DNA of 64,000 nucleotides from Oscillospiraceae bacterium (GCA_009780235.1 WRAK01000006.1:1-64000), one strand, 5' to 3'. Numbered from the stretch's first letter, positions 17,867 through 28,273 are shown. Program-made: numbers and translations. Notes: a model not told the origin generated them from the sequence alone.

Positions 17867-18000
17867 GGGGATGTAGGGGCGGATTGCAATCGTCCCGTCA
17901 TATTGTGCGGGCAGATTGCAATCCGTCCCTATATGGTGCAATGGAATTTTCGTAGGAGCGAACAGTATTCGTCCGCCACATATTCATTCTTCTATCGCAA

Positions 18001-18242
18001 ATGCACCCAAGTCGCGAAGGCTCCTTTTCCAAAGGAGCTGTCGGCGCAGCCGACTGAGGATTGGTCTTGACCTTAACCCCGCCGGAGGCTAGGGGGAAGG
18101 TCGAAGGGGGACTAGTCCCCCTTCGAAGGCGCATCGTCCGCCGTAGGCGGACTACACATTTCCCGCAGGAAATGTATGCGCCTCAAATCCTCCGTCAGGC
18201 TGCGCCTGCCACCTCCTTTGGAAAAGGAGGCTTTGCCCTCAT
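18001..18242. repeat. F-type inverted pair enclosing module M1
   Basis: Left F element (TGCACCCAAGTCGCGAAGG...GACTGAGGATTG, 18001-18060) and right inverted F element (CAAATCCTCCGTCAGGCTG...GGAGGCTTTGCC, 18184-18242) bracket M1 (18066-18182). It has the architecture of the DUF559 cassette without a gene, like a non-autonomous derivative. Confidence 0.8.
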
Positions 18243-18334
18243 AAACATCAGCACGAAAAGGACGGCTAATGCCCCTACACTTACGTTCTCCTGTCATTCT
18301 GAGCACAGCGAAGAATCTTTACTGACCTGAAGAG

Positions 18335-18372
18335 AAAAATACGGGCATCGCTATTGTGACACCCGTATTTTT
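18335..18372 (-). terminator. Terminator of the XRE regulator gene
   Basis: AAAAATACGGG and CCCGTATTTTT form an 11-base stem with a 16-base loop; T-runs on both strands make it bidirectional. It touches the stop codon of the minus-strand regulator gene. Confidence 0.75.
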
Positions 18373-18605
18373 TAATCACGAAATTCAAATAATTTAGCAA
18401 TAGGCACATCAAGGGCGGCGGCAATATCAAACAATACATCCAACGAAAGACCTGTGTCGCCGTTTGGAGCCTCGATATTGCTCATGTGTGTTCTTGAAAT
18501 GCCTGCCTTTTCAGCCAGTTGCAACTGGCTGAGACCTTGCATTTTTCGCGCATAGGTAATATTGAAACGCAGTTTTTTATATATGTCAGCGTGTTCCTGC
18601 CTCAT
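18372..18605 (-). CDS. XRE-family helix-turn-helix regulator
   Basis: 77 residues, little more than a lambda-repressor-like domain: LSQLQLAEKAGISRTHMSNI is the helix-turn-helix (about residues 26-45), followed by LSLDVLFDIAAALDVPIAKL. Such small XRE proteins bind DNA as dimers and control adjacent genes or mobile elements. It is divergent from the small gene at 18762, with the promoters of both in the 156 bases between them, so that gene is a plausible target. The upstream DNA is strongly AT-rich. Confidence 0.85.
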   Translation of the reverse strand: MRQEHADIYKKLRFNITYARKMQGLSQLQLAEKAGISRTHMSNIEAPNGDTGLSLDVLFDIAAALDVPIAKLFEFRD

Positions 18606-18696
18606 GATTATTCACCCCTAATAATTGTAAAATACTATAGGGCAAACAAAAACAATGTGAAAATGAATTTTGCACATTTTAAAAGAGCAAAATTTG

Positions 18697-18725
18697 TTGA
18701 CGCATTAAATTTTGTATGATACAAT
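18697..18725 (+). promoter_or_regulatory. Sigma-A-type promoter of the small gene at 18762
   Basis: TTGACG, a 17-base spacer, and TACAAT. Good match to both boxes, 36 bases upstream of the start codon and within the gap shared with the divergent XRE regulator. Confidence 0.7.
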
Positions 18726-18761
18726 GCAACAAAAAGCCTTGGAGTCGAAAGGAGAACATGT

Positions 18762-18998
18762 ATGGAACTATACAAAGAACTACTCGCCAAAGTGCTCTCT
18801 CAAGAAGAAGTACACATCATGTTCCCGCATATCCACCTAAATGCAAAAGAAATCATAGAAATGGAGTGCTATCTGGCCTTGCAAAAAATACAGGCCATCA
18901 TTCAAAATGATGACCTGTCAAATTTCGATTGTGTCGAACAAATTGTACGTGTGTTTGAAATGCTGGGCAGCGATGGCGGGACCAGGCACGACTTTTAA
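18762..18998 (+). CDS. Small conserved hypothetical protein, paralogue of 29994-30182
   Basis: 78 residues, beginning MELYKELLAKVLSQEE. The C-terminal half, IQAIIQNDDLSNFDCVE and EMLGSDGGTRHDF, is nearly identical to the small protein encoded at 29994-30182. The strict ending GSDGG-x-RHDF suggests a functional tail. GAAAGGAG lies before the start and a strong promoter upstream. I know similar short proteins from Clostridia genomes but no function. The paralogue is encoded beside a ribbon-helix-helix protein, and this copy beside an XRE protein, so a link with small regulators is possible. Confidence 0.7.
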   Translation: MELYKELLAKVLSQEEVHIMFPHIHLNAKEIIEMECYLALQKIQAIIQNDDLSNFDCVEQIVRVFEMLGSDGGTRHDF

Positions 18999-19037
18999 AG
19001 GGAAAGTGCGACCCTGTGTGTGGGCCTGCCCCTACAA

Positions 19038-20261
19038 TCAAACCACAACGCCGTTCTTCACCACGCGATGCACCAAATTCGACCCAAACCGATAAAACAA
19101 ATAACTCAGCGCATCCGTCTCCCAAATCACCAAATCGGCTTTTTTACCCACCTCCACACTACCGGCCACATCCGCACGGTCAATGGCGGCGGCGGCGTTT
19201 AGGGTGGCGGCGGTGAGCGTCTCCTCCGGGGTGAGGCGGTATTTGAGACAGGCCAAGGTCATAGCCAACTGCAAATTCAAACTCGGACTGGAGCCGGGGT
19301 TGAAGTCACTCGCGACGGCGAGTGCCATGCCCGCATCCAGCATTGCCCGTGCCGGGGCGTAGGGTTTGTCGAGATAGAAACTCGTAGCGGGGAGCAGCAC
19401 GCCGATGACGTTCGCTTCGGCCATGGCCGCAATCGCCGCCGCATCGCTGGTGATGAGGTGTTCGGCCGACACGGCACCCAGCTCCGCGGCCACTTGCGCG
19501 CCGCCGAGACAGTCGATTTCGTCCGTGTGCGCCTTGAGTTTGAAGCCCTGCGCCTTGGCCGCGCTGAGTACCGTGCGGGTTTCCTCCGGGGTGAACACGC
19601 CGGTCTCGCAGAAGATGTCGCAGAACTCGGCGAGGCCTTCCTCTGCAACGGCGGGGAGCATTTCCTCGCAGACGATGCGGATGAATTCTCCTCGATTCTC
19701 CTTATACGTCTGCGGCAGAGCATGTGCGCCGAGGAAAGTCGGCACCAAATCCACAGGCTGCATCGCATCCACCGCACGGACGACACGGAGTTGCTTCAAC
19801 TCGTCCTCCGAGGTCAAGCCGTAGCCGCTCTTGGCCTCGGAGGTAGTGACGCCCAGAGCCAGTTGCTCCTTCGTGAAGCCGATTGCCCGTTCCGTCAACT
19901 CCTCGGCCGAGGCCGACCGTGTACTGCGGACGGAGGAGAGTATCCCGCCGCCGCCTTTGAGGATGTCTAAGTAGGACACGCCTTTGAGTTTCATGTCCAG
20001 CTCATGGTGCCGCCAACCGCCGAAGACGAGATGCGTATGGCTGTCCACCAGACCCGGCGTAACCAAACGGCCGCCTGCGTCCAGCGTCTCCCGCGCCGCA
20101 GGGGCGTCGGACATCGGGCCGACATAGGAGATGATACCGTCACGGATGCCGACTGCGGCGTTGGGGATAGTACGTACGTCACCCTGTTCAATACCGCGTT
20201 TGGGACCCTTGCCCTCGGGGGTGGCCAAAGTGCCGATGTTGGTGATGATGAGGTCTAGCAT
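19038..20261 (-). CDS. hutI: Imidazolonepropionase
   Basis: 407 residues, typical size. Amidohydrolase metal motifs are visible: PGLVDSHTHLVFGG, the later KAHTDEIDCLGG, and a metal/catalytic aspartate in VASDFNPGSSPS. The enzyme hydrolyses 4-imidazolone-5-propionate to N-formimino-L-glutamate, the third step of histidine breakdown. hutU lies upstream on the same strand but is separated from it by the lipoprotein/radical SAM operon, 35 bases before this start. GGAGGAATCACC before the ATG supports the start. No hutH (histidase) is in the window. Confidence 0.95.
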   Translation of the reverse strand: MLDLIITNIGTLATPEGKGPKRGIEQGDVRTIPNAAVGIRDGIISYVGPMSDAPAARETLDAGGRLVTPGLVDSHTHLVFGGWRHHELDMKLKGVSYLDILKGGGGILSSVRSTRSASAEELTERAIGFTKEQLALGVTTSEAKSGYGLTSEDELKQLRVVRAVDAMQPVDLVPTFLGAHALPQTYKENRGEFIRIVCEEMLPAVAEEGLAEFCDIFCETGVFTPEETRTVLSAAKAQGFKLKAHTDEIDCLGGAQVAAELGAVSAEHLITSDAAAIAAMAEANVIGVLLPATSFYLDKPYAPARAMLDAGMALAVASDFNPGSSPSLNLQLAMTLACLKYRLTPEETLTAATLNAAAAIDRADVAGSVEVGKKADLVIWETDALSYLFYRFGSNLVHRVVKNGVVV

Positions 20262-20296
20262 GGTGATTCCTCCTGTAAATAATCTTTGCGGTGAAC

Positions 20297-21409
20297 CTAT
20301 CCTTTAAAAATCCCGTCTTCCAATGCCGACAGGAAGGGGAACATTTCATTGTAATGCTTGTGCATGAACAGCGTGCTGTCTTGCCGATACAGGTCTTCGG
20401 CGAGTTTGTCGGCGATGGGGGTGAGCAGTTTTTCGTGTGCGCATTGCACGGGGCTTATGCCGATTGTAAACGCGTCGCCTTGGCGTGTTAACATATCATA
20501 GGCATAGTTGCAACGGGATTGGATGGCGCATGTTTTGCACACATCGAGCGGGATTGCCCCTTTTTCAATGAAAAACGTCTGCTTTTTCTCGTCGATCCCC
20601 GTCCGGACGTCACCGATGGCAAACGCGGGGTCATCTACATAGCGTGAGCCGGGGAAAATCGTCCCGTCCGGGGCGATGGAGGGTTGGTTTTGCGACATTT
20701 TTCGTCTGTCGATGTTATACGCCGCGCCCTTGATGTGAGACAGGATTTTTTGGTCAAAGGGGGAGAGGTAAAACTTCTGCTCATCCAATGTCCAATTACG
20801 ATACAACTTGGCCAGTTTTTCGTACTCACGCCCCAATACCTCAAAATCCGCCTGTGTCCAAGGGGCGTCGTAATTGAGGTTCAGCGTCATATAGCGAAAC
20901 CCGCTGCGGCGCAAAAATTTGATGATGTCCGTCGCCTTATGCACAACAGACGCATCCAGCACACTCATGCCGACGGCATAGGGCTGATAGCGCAAGAGCA
21001 GGGGGATTTTATCCGAAAGCACCTGCGACGAGGGCGAGCCGTCAGGGAAAAAGCGGCAGTCGTCCTGCGCGGGGCCGTCGTGGGAAAAACCGATGGTCAG
21101 ATTGACGCTCTTAGCGAATTTCAGGAAGTCTTCATCGAGCAAAAGGCCGTTTGTCGTAATCTTATAAGAGAATTGATGTCCCGTTTTCTTACGGATTTCC
21201 TCCGCATGTGCCACGGTTTGGTGGATTACGTCCCGCTCTAGCAGCGGCTCACCGCCGTAGAACAAAATCCCGGTGGGTGAGCCTTGGGTGACGGCGAAAT
21301 CCACCGCACGCTTTGCCGTGTCCGCCGTCATGCGCAGATTGCCGAAGGGGACAAAGCAGTAAGTACACGCAAGGTTGCATCGATTGGTGAGGTGCAGGGT
21401 CAGGTTCAT
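20297..21409 (-). CDS. Radical SAM/SPASM enzyme coupled to lipoprotein genes
   Basis: 370 residues. The radical SAM cluster motif CNLACTYC (residues 11-18) and glycine-rich ILFYGGEPLL define the core. The C-terminal part carries further cysteines in DVCKTCAIQSRCNYA and a last cysteine in SPVQCAHEK, the SPASM arrangement for auxiliary Fe-S clusters. Relatives include anaerobic sulfatase maturases and peptide-modifying enzymes that act on protein substrates. The start overlaps the stop of the lipoprotein gene by 4 bases (ATGA), so the two are translationally coupled. No sulfatase is nearby. The lipoproteins are therefore the likely substrates, which is inference. Confidence 0.85.
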   Translation of the reverse strand: MNLTLHLTNRCNLACTYCFVPFGNLRMTADTAKRAVDFAVTQGSPTGILFYGGEPLLERDVIHQTVAHAEEIRKKTGHQFSYKITTNGLLLDEDFLKFAKSVNLTIGFSHDGPAQDDCRFFPDGSPSSQVLSDKIPLLLRYQPYAVGMSVLDASVVHKATDIIKFLRRSGFRYMTLNLNYDAPWTQADFEVLGREYEKLAKLYRNWTLDEQKFYLSPFDQKILSHIKGAAYNIDRRKMSQNQPSIAPDGTIFPGSRYVDDPAFAIGDVRTGIDEKKQTFFIEKGAIPLDVCKTCAIQSRCNYAYDMLTRQGDAFTIGISPVQCAHEKLLTPIADKLAEDLYRQDSTLFMHKHYNEMFPFLSALEDGIFKG

Positions 21410-22233
21410 GGCTGTACCTCCTCGGCGGGCGGTAATATGCCCTCCGTACGCAATTGGGCGATGAAGGCGTCAATTTGAGCGTTGAGCCGTTCGTAGAGGA
21501 TTGCGCCGGCTTCTTGTTTTTCATCTTCTGTGAAGGTGGCAATTTCCTGATCCAACTCCCAATCCCAAACCCAATCATAGTCGCCAATGGATTCGCCCGG
21601 ATTTTGCATGAAAGTAGCGGAGACGTTAAATCGTCGTGCGAAGCCCTGCTGTAGTGCGTCCTCTATCTGTCCGTGCGTCATGTTCCACCAAATAAAGTCA
21701 TCCCACCATGTCGCCGGGAAAACAATGCCTTGTCTTGTGCGTTCGTCAAACAGCGCAAGTCTGGCAGTGGCTTCCAACTCGCTGTTTTCGGCAATTGCTG
21801 CATAGTCCGGCACGGGGGCATCGAAACAAATCCCCGCCTCACAAAGTCGATTGCGAATGATGCCAAGAGCCTCCTGCTCGGTCAGATATGCAACATAAAT
21901 CGGGCCGCCGCCCGACCCGCCCCAATGCGCGCACACGACTACGTCAAACTCTCGTCTGGCCTCCAAATAGTGACTGCCGCCCTGCGTATAGGCCGCAATC
22001 ACACCATGGAGACCGTCTTCACAAGATGCGGGCGGATAAGTTCTCGGTGCCGCACACCCCGTCAAGGCACCAAAACCCAACACACCGATACAAGCAAGAA
22101 CCGCCGCGTGCTTCGCCCAACGTCTCGGCGCGGTACGCAGCTTCGCACGGTCGAGTGTGTTGCGGTTCGGATAGGTCGGCGGGGTATAGTTTTGCATGGG
22201 AGAGAGGTCAAATTCATGTTTGTTGTTCATCAT
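21406..22233 (-). CDS. Lipoprotein with Gly-rich GGSGGGP motif, partner of the radical SAM enzyme
   Basis: 275 residues. A hydrophobic segment with a lipobox (VLGFGALTGC, cysteine near residue 59) follows an unusually long, charged cytoplasmic-type leader (YTPPTYPNRNTLDRAKLRT). The mature part has CAHWGGSGGGPIYVAYLTEQ, EALGIIRNRL, and a C-terminal helix rich in charged residues. The upstream gene encodes a paralogue sharing leader, lipobox, GGSGGGPIYVA and TEQEALGIIRN. Start: ATG at 22233 overlaps the previous stop as ATGA, with GGAGGGGG upstream; the next codon is also ATG. The gene is coupled to the radical SAM gene downstream. I do not recognise a named family. Confidence 0.75.
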   Translation of the reverse strand: MMNNKHEFDLSPMQNYTPPTYPNRNTLDRAKLRTAPRRWAKHAAVLACIGVLGFGALTGCAAPRTYPPASCEDGLHGVIAAYTQGGSHYLEARREFDVVVCAHWGGSGGGPIYVAYLTEQEALGIIRNRLCEAGICFDAPVPDYAAIAENSELEATARLALFDERTRQGIVFPATWWDDFIWWNMTHGQIEDALQQGFARRFNVSATFMQNPGESIGDYDWVWDWELDQEIATFTEDEKQEAGAILYERLNAQIDAFIAQLRTEGILPPAEEVQP

Positions 22234-23013
22234 GGCAGCACCCCCTCTGCACGCAAGCGGGCAATAAAGGCGTTCACTTGGGCGAGGAGCGATTGTTCCA
22301 GTACGGGGCCGGCGAGGCGTAGTTGTTCTTCTTTTGTCGTGTCTGTATAAAATTCCATATCCCACGCATGAAGCTGACCACCTACGGGTGCAGTCCACTC
22401 ATCATACTCACTCCAACCCGGCCATCCGAGCGTGTAGCCCTCACAGCAAAATATAGAAATCGGGATGTCCGTCTGCCAAGCAAATGCTTCATACATCCGT
22501 TCAAGTCGCCAAGGTGTCCCTCCGTGCCAAGTCCGATTATTATGCGGCAAATCGACGAGGACGACTGCTTGGTTTTTCTCTGCGTCGTATAAAGTGATGG
22601 GAATCATTTCCTCACCCCACGCAATTTCATACGCGGGGACATCATCCGAAAAATCAAGCCCTGCCTCTGTCAACGCATTACGGATGATGCCGAGTGCCTC
22701 CTGCTCCGTCAGATGCGCCACATAAATCGGGCCGCCGCCCGAGCCGCCGTGGTGTGTGCGGACGAAAATGTCAAAGTTTCGTTCTGCGGCTTGATAGTAC
22801 GGCACGGGGTCAACGTTCGTCGTCTGTGGGGCCTCGGCACAACCCGTCAAGGTGGCCGATACTCAGCGCACCGATACAGGCGAGCACAGCCGCATGTTTC
22901 GCCCAACGCTTCGGCGCGGTGCGCAGCTTCGCACGGTCGAGACCGTTACGGCTCGGATAGGTCGGCGGGGTATAGTCTCGCATTGCACTTAGGGTGAAGT
23001 GTTCGTTTTGCAT
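22230..23013 (-). pseudogene. Paralogous lipoprotein, frameshifted at the lipobox
   Basis: From ATG 23013 (AAGGAGGTAACCGTT upstream) the frame reads MQNEHFTLSAMRDYTPPTYP and on to LACIGALSIGH, then goes out of frame. The rest continues in another frame as TLTGCAEAPQ and FDIFVRTHHGGSGGGPIYVA to ...RLRAEGVLP at 22230. Compared with the intact paralogue, one extra base has appeared around 22860 within the hydrophobic segment, just before the lipobox cysteine. Without the shift the protein would be about 260 residues. Either it is a pseudogene or a sequencing error; programmed frameshifting is less likely because there is no slippery run. Everything else, including the ATGA coupling to the next gene, is preserved. 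Confidence 0.75.
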
Positions 23014-23097
23014 AACGGTTACCTCCTTGTTATCCTAGACGACGGGGTGGGCGGGAATGTTCCATGTGTTAAGTTTGTGGTTGTGACAGACGGGCGC

Positions 23098-23209
23098 GGA
23101 CGGCCAATGGCCGCCCCTACGGCAAACGCAAAACCCACGGGTCGATGTGGGCATCGCCCCCTACGAAGGGCAAGGGTGCCCCCGTAGGGGCGGCCATTGG
23201 CCGTCCGTG
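23098..23209. repeat. C-type and D-type palindromic repeats
   Basis: GGACGGCCAATGGCCGCCCC with CTAC at its end, then GGGTCGATGTGGGCATCG, then a reversed copy GTAGGGGCGGCCATTGGCC. The outer pieces are inverted copies of each other. Confidence 0.8.
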
Positions 23210-23224
23210 GTTTTGGATTTTGCC

Positions 23225-25246
<2,022 letters not shown>

Positions 25247-25264
25247 GATGTGTTCCTCCTTATT

Positions 25265-25349
25265 GTAGGGGGCGGCGTCCGCGACGCCCCGTCGTATTAT
25301 GTCGTATTACGGTGTAAGCGCGCGGGGCGTCGAGGACGCCGCCCCCTAC
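25265..25349. repeat. A-type inverted repeat
   Basis: GTAGGGGGCGGCGTCCGCGA at one end and GACGCCGCCCCCTAC at the other, enclosing CGCCCCGTCG...CGCGGGGCGTCG. Read on the minus strand, its first three bases after G give the TAG stop of the GntR-family gene. Confidence 0.85.
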
Positions 25350-26347
25350 GTCAACAATGCCGATATCCGATCCTCAATATGTCCCAACGATCCCCTGTCA
25401 ATCCGATACTCAAACCGTATGAGCCGTCCGCCGGAGGCGACGAAGCGTTCGTTCTTCGTCTTATACGCGGGGCTCACATACATCGGGGCCTCGTTAAATC
25501 CGATGATGGCCGCCTCGCCATGCGCGCCGTGGAGGGCGGGGGAGTAGTCGGCCTCTTGATAGGTGAGGATGCGGCTCTCGTCGAAACCAAGCGCGGTCAG
25601 AGTCTCCCGCACCAGATTTAGGAATATATTTGTGCGGTATATGATGCTCACCACGCGGTCACGGGGTAAATCGCCCAGTTCCATGAGCGTCCGCGTGCGG
25701 GGGGCGAGGGTGACTTCGATGAGCTTGTGGCGGTACATGGGCGTCAGATCGAGAACAGCGGGGTAGTCCACCGATGTGGCCACGATGAGGTCATAGCCGA
25801 GTAAAAGCTCCACCGGGTCACGGCTGGCGGAGATACTGGCGAGGGTGGTAAACGACAGGGTGTAGTTCACCCCCGTACTCCCCGTGAGGTAGCCGAGCTG
25901 TGCCTCTAACTCGGAGAGGATGCCGTAGTTGTTCGACAGTACCATGACGGCGATTTTGCGCCCCGATTCCAAAGGCCGAAGTTTGAGCCGCATGAGACTC
26001 CAAATTTCCTTGTCACTCATCCCCATGTCTCGCAGGCGGGCGATGGTGGCAATGAGAAGTTCCGCCGCCTCCTGCTTTTGGGTCTCTTCCAAGAGCGCGC
26101 CGTTTTCCTGCACATAGCTACCGCTGCCCTGGCGGACGACGATGGCACCGAGGCCGGACAACCTGGCATAGGCCCTTTTGACCGTCCCGCGTGCGATTTG
26201 CAGACGCTCGGCCAGCTCCCGCTCCGTGGGCAGTTTTTCACCCGCGCGCAGTTCTCCGGAAACGATGCGGCGCAGCAACTCCCCGGCCAGTTGCTCGGCG
26301 AGGGGGAGGGGCGCGGTTTTATCTAAATGGATTTGCTCTATTCGCAT
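25346..26347 (-). CDS. GntR-family transcriptional regulator of the hut/folate genes
   Basis: 333 residues. The N-terminal winged helix (PLAEQLAGELLRRIVSGELR, LPTERELAERLQIARGTVKR, VRQGSGSYV; residues about 12-82) is a GntR DNA-binding domain. The remaining 240 residues form a large effector domain, longer than the usual HutC/UTRA domain and recalling periplasmic-binding-like regulators. It is divergent from the formiminotransferase gene, with a palindromic operator between them, and precedes hutU on its own strand, so control of histidine degradation is likely. The stop codon TAG comes from an A-type repeat. Confidence 0.85.
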   Translation of the reverse strand: MRIEQIHLDKTAPLPLAEQLAGELLRRIVSGELRAGEKLPTERELAERLQIARGTVKRAYARLSGLGAIVVRQGSGSYVQENGALLEETQKQEAAELLIATIARLRDMGMSDKEIWSLMRLKLRPLESGRKIAVMVLSNNYGILSELEAQLGYLTGSTGVNYTLSFTTLASISASRDPVELLLGYDLIVATSVDYPAVLDLTPMYRHKLIEVTLAPRTRTLMELGDLPRDRVVSIIYRTNIFLNLVRETLTALGFDESRILTYQEADYSPALHGAHGEAAIIGFNEAPMYVSPAYKTKNERFVASGGRLIRFEYRIDRGSLGHIEDRISALLT

Positions 26348-26388
26348 AAGTCCAATACTCCAAAATTGGGTCTATCTATTCTCCGTTC

Positions 26389-26417
26389 AATATACCACAT
26401 ACGAGTTCAAAAATCAA
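26389..26417 (-). promoter_or_regulatory. Promoter of the GntR regulator
   Basis: On the minus strand TTGATT, 17 bases, TATATT, ending about 42 bases before the GntR start codon. Confidence 0.6.
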
Positions 26418-26436
26418 TTTTTTTTCCATTTGCTAC

Positions 26437-26479
26437 TTGCCAAACGCCCCCTTTATTTGGTATCATATACCTATACCAA
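26437..26479 (+). promoter_or_regulatory. Promoter and palindromic operator upstream of formiminotransferase
   Basis: TTGCCA (26437-26442), 18 bases, TATCAT (26461-26466) make a plausible promoter. A palindrome TTGGTAT-N9-ATACCAA (26457-26479) covers the -10 box. GntR-type repressors bind such inverted repeats; the adjacent divergent regulator is the natural candidate. A second, weaker repeat CCAAT-N8-ATTGG lies at about 26352-26369 near the regulator's own start. Confidence 0.65.
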
Positions 26480-26498
26480 TTTAACAGGAGGCACCCCT

Positions 26499-27398
26499 AT
26501 GGCAAAGATTGTCGAATGTATCCCCAATTTCAGCGAAGGCCGTGACCAAACGGTGGTTGACGCTCTGGCGGCGACCGCACGGAGCATCCCCGGTGTCACG
26601 CTCTTAGACTACTCATCCGATCCCAGTCACAACCGTAGTGTGTTCACACTCGTGGGCGACCCGGACGGCATTGCCGAAGTCGCGTTTCAGCTCTGCAAAC
26701 TGGCGAGTGAGAAAATCGACATGCGGGAGCACACGGGCGAACACCCCCGCATGGGCGCGACGGATGTCATCCCCTTCGTCCCCATCAAGGACATCAGCGT
26801 GGACGAGTGCGTGGAGATTTCCAAAGCCGTGGCGAAACGCATCAACGACGAGTTGAACATCCCCATCTTCCTCTACGAATACTCCGCCACCCGCCCCGAG
26901 CGGGAGAATCTGGCGAAAGTGCGTAAAGGCCAGTTCGAGGGGATGCCCGAAAAGATCAAAGACCCCGACTGGCACCCCGACTTCGGCGCACCCGTCATCC
27001 ACCCCACCGCAGGCGTCACCGCCGTAGGCGCGAGACCGCCGTTAGTGGCGTTCAACATCAACTTGGACACGGATAACTTGGACATCGCCAACGCCATCGC
27101 CAAGACAATCCGCGGCTCCTCCGGCGGATACAAGTATTGCAAGGGTATCGGTATCATGCTGGAGGACAGAAACATCGCCCAAGTGTCCATGAACATGGTC
27201 AACTTTGAGGGTACGCCCTTGTATCGTGTCTTTGAGGCCGTGCGTTTCGAGGCACAGCGTTGGGGCGTAAACATCATCGGCAGCGAAGTCATCGGATTGG
27301 CTCCGGCAAAGGCTCTGATTGACTGTGCGGAATATTATCTGAAAATTGAGAATTTTGATTATGACAAGCAGGTGCTGGAAAATCATTTGTTGGGGTAG
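26499..27398 (+). CDS. ftcD: Glutamate formiminotransferase
   Basis: 299 residues, corresponding to the transferase half of mammalian FTCD, here a separate protein as in many Clostridia. Characteristic segments: KIVECIPNFSEGRD at the N-terminus, REHTGEHPRMGATDVIPFVP with the catalytic histidine, and GSSGGYKYCKGIGI. It moves the formimino group of formiminoglutamate to tetrahydrofolate, giving glutamate. ACAGGAGGCACCCCT places the start at 26499. It is divergent from the GntR gene and leads the order ftcD-fchA-fhs. Confidence 0.95.
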   Translation: MAKIVECIPNFSEGRDQTVVDALAATARSIPGVTLLDYSSDPSHNRSVFTLVGDPDGIAEVAFQLCKLASEKIDMREHTGEHPRMGATDVIPFVPIKDISVDECVEISKAVAKRINDELNIPIFLYEYSATRPERENLAKVRKGQFEGMPEKIKDPDWHPDFGAPVIHPTAGVTAVGARPPLVAFNINLDTDNLDIANAIAKTIRGSSGGYKYCKGIGIMLEDRNIAQVSMNMVNFEGTPLYRVFEAVRFEAQRWGVNIIGSEVIGLAPAKALIDCAEYYLKIENFDYDKQVLENHLLG

Positions 27399-27400
27399 GT

Positions 27401-27534
27401 GTAGGGGGCGGCGTCCTCGACGCCCCGCACACCAACATCGCAACACCATGGTGTAGGGGCCGATGCCCACATCGGCCCGCTCCCTCTCAATGCACCTTAG
27501 CTACGAACGGGTCGATGTGGGCATCGACCCCTAC
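27401..27534. repeat. A-type half repeat followed by D-type inverted repeat
   Basis: GTAGGGGGCGGCGTCCTCGA at 27401-27430 without its partner, then GTAGGGGCCGATGCCCACATC (27453-27480) facing GGGTCGATGTGGGCATCGAC (27508-27534). Confidence 0.8.
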
Positions 27535-27552
27535 AATGCAAGGAGAAACCAC

Positions 27553-28179
27553 ATGAAACTAACCGACATGACCATTCCCGCATTCACCGCACTTCTCGGC
27601 TCTGACGCGCCCGCGCCCGGGGGCGGCTCTGCGGCGGCACTCGCCGGCTCTTTGGGTGCGGCATTGACCACGATGGTGGCATCGCTCACCGCGGGCAAGG
27701 AGAAGTATCAGGCGCATGAGGCTCTCATGCAGGAAATCATTACCGAGGGCGGACGGCTTCGTCTGCAACTGGTGGACGTCATCGACAGAGATACCGAGGC
27801 GTTCAATGGTGTCACCGCCGTGTTCGCCATGCCGAAAGACACGGACGAGGAAAAAGCCGCCCGCAAAGCGGCCATGCAGGCGGCTCTCAAGGCGTGCACG
27901 CTCACGCCCTATGAGATGATGGAGTGCTCCCTCGCCGCGCTGGAACTGACGGAACGTGCGCTGGGACGCTCCAACACCAACGCCGCCAGCGACTTGGGCG
28001 TCGCGGCTCTGACGCTCAAAGCCGCCATCCAAGGGGCATGGCTGAATATCCTCATCAACATCGGCGGTATTCGGGATGAGGACTTCGTCACGCAATACCG
28101 CGTCGGCGGTGAGGCAATTTTGGCGAAGGCTCTGCCGCTGGCGGATAAAATCTACGAAACGGTATTAGGCGAACTGTAA
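27553..28179 (+). CDS. fchA: Methenyltetrahydrofolate cyclohydrolase / formiminotetrahydrofolate cyclodeaminase
   Basis: 208 residues, all-helical FTCD-C/FchA family. Signature APAPGGGSAAALAGSLGAAL near the N-terminus and RSNTNAASDLGVAAL in the middle. It deaminates 5-formimino-THF to 5,10-methenyl-THF, and in some members hydrolyses this to 10-formyl-THF. CAAGGAGAAACCAC precedes the ATG at 27553; the upstream open frame is a translated repeat. It sits between ftcD and fhs in one direction, making a complete formimino-to-formate route if FolD or FchA activity supplies formyl-THF. Confidence 0.93.
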   Translation: MKLTDMTIPAFTALLGSDAPAPGGGSAAALAGSLGAALTTMVASLTAGKEKYQAHEALMQEIITEGGRLRLQLVDVIDRDTEAFNGVTAVFAMPKDTDEEKAARKAAMQAALKACTLTPYEMMECSLAALELTERALGRSNTNAASDLGVAALTLKAAIQGAWLNILINIGGIRDEDFVTQYRVGGEAILAKALPLADKIYETVLGEL

Positions 28180-28181
28180 TT

Positions 28182-28251
28182 GTAGGGGCGGCCCCGTGTG
28201 GCCGCCCTGAACATACGGTATACAAGGGCGGCCACACGGGGCCGCCCCTAC
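28182..28251. repeat. C-type inverted repeat
   Basis: GTAGGGGCGGCCCCGTGTGG and its inverted partner ending GGGGCCGCCCCTAC around a short spacer (GAACATACGGTATACAA). Confidence 0.85.
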
Positions 28252-28273
28252 GAAAGGAAGGACACAAATCATC

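Larger units (their letters stand above)
17702..18371. repeat. Repeat-rich intergenic region
   Basis: No convincing gene. It holds, in order: a hairpin terminator (17837-17866), E-type palindromes (gTAGGGGCGGATTGCAATC... and GCAGATTGCAATCCGTCCC, about 17873-17930), an F-type repeat (18001-18060), module M1 reversed (18066-18182), an inverted F-type repeat (18183-18240), a CCTGTCATTCTGAG repeat (about 18292-18325) and a terminator. The F-M1-F arrangement mirrors the F-DUF559-F cassette. Confidence 0.8.

Noticed and set aside
17747-18070. 107-codon plus-strand ORF
   Set aside because: Mostly translated terminator and E/F-type repeats, no domain, no ribosome site.
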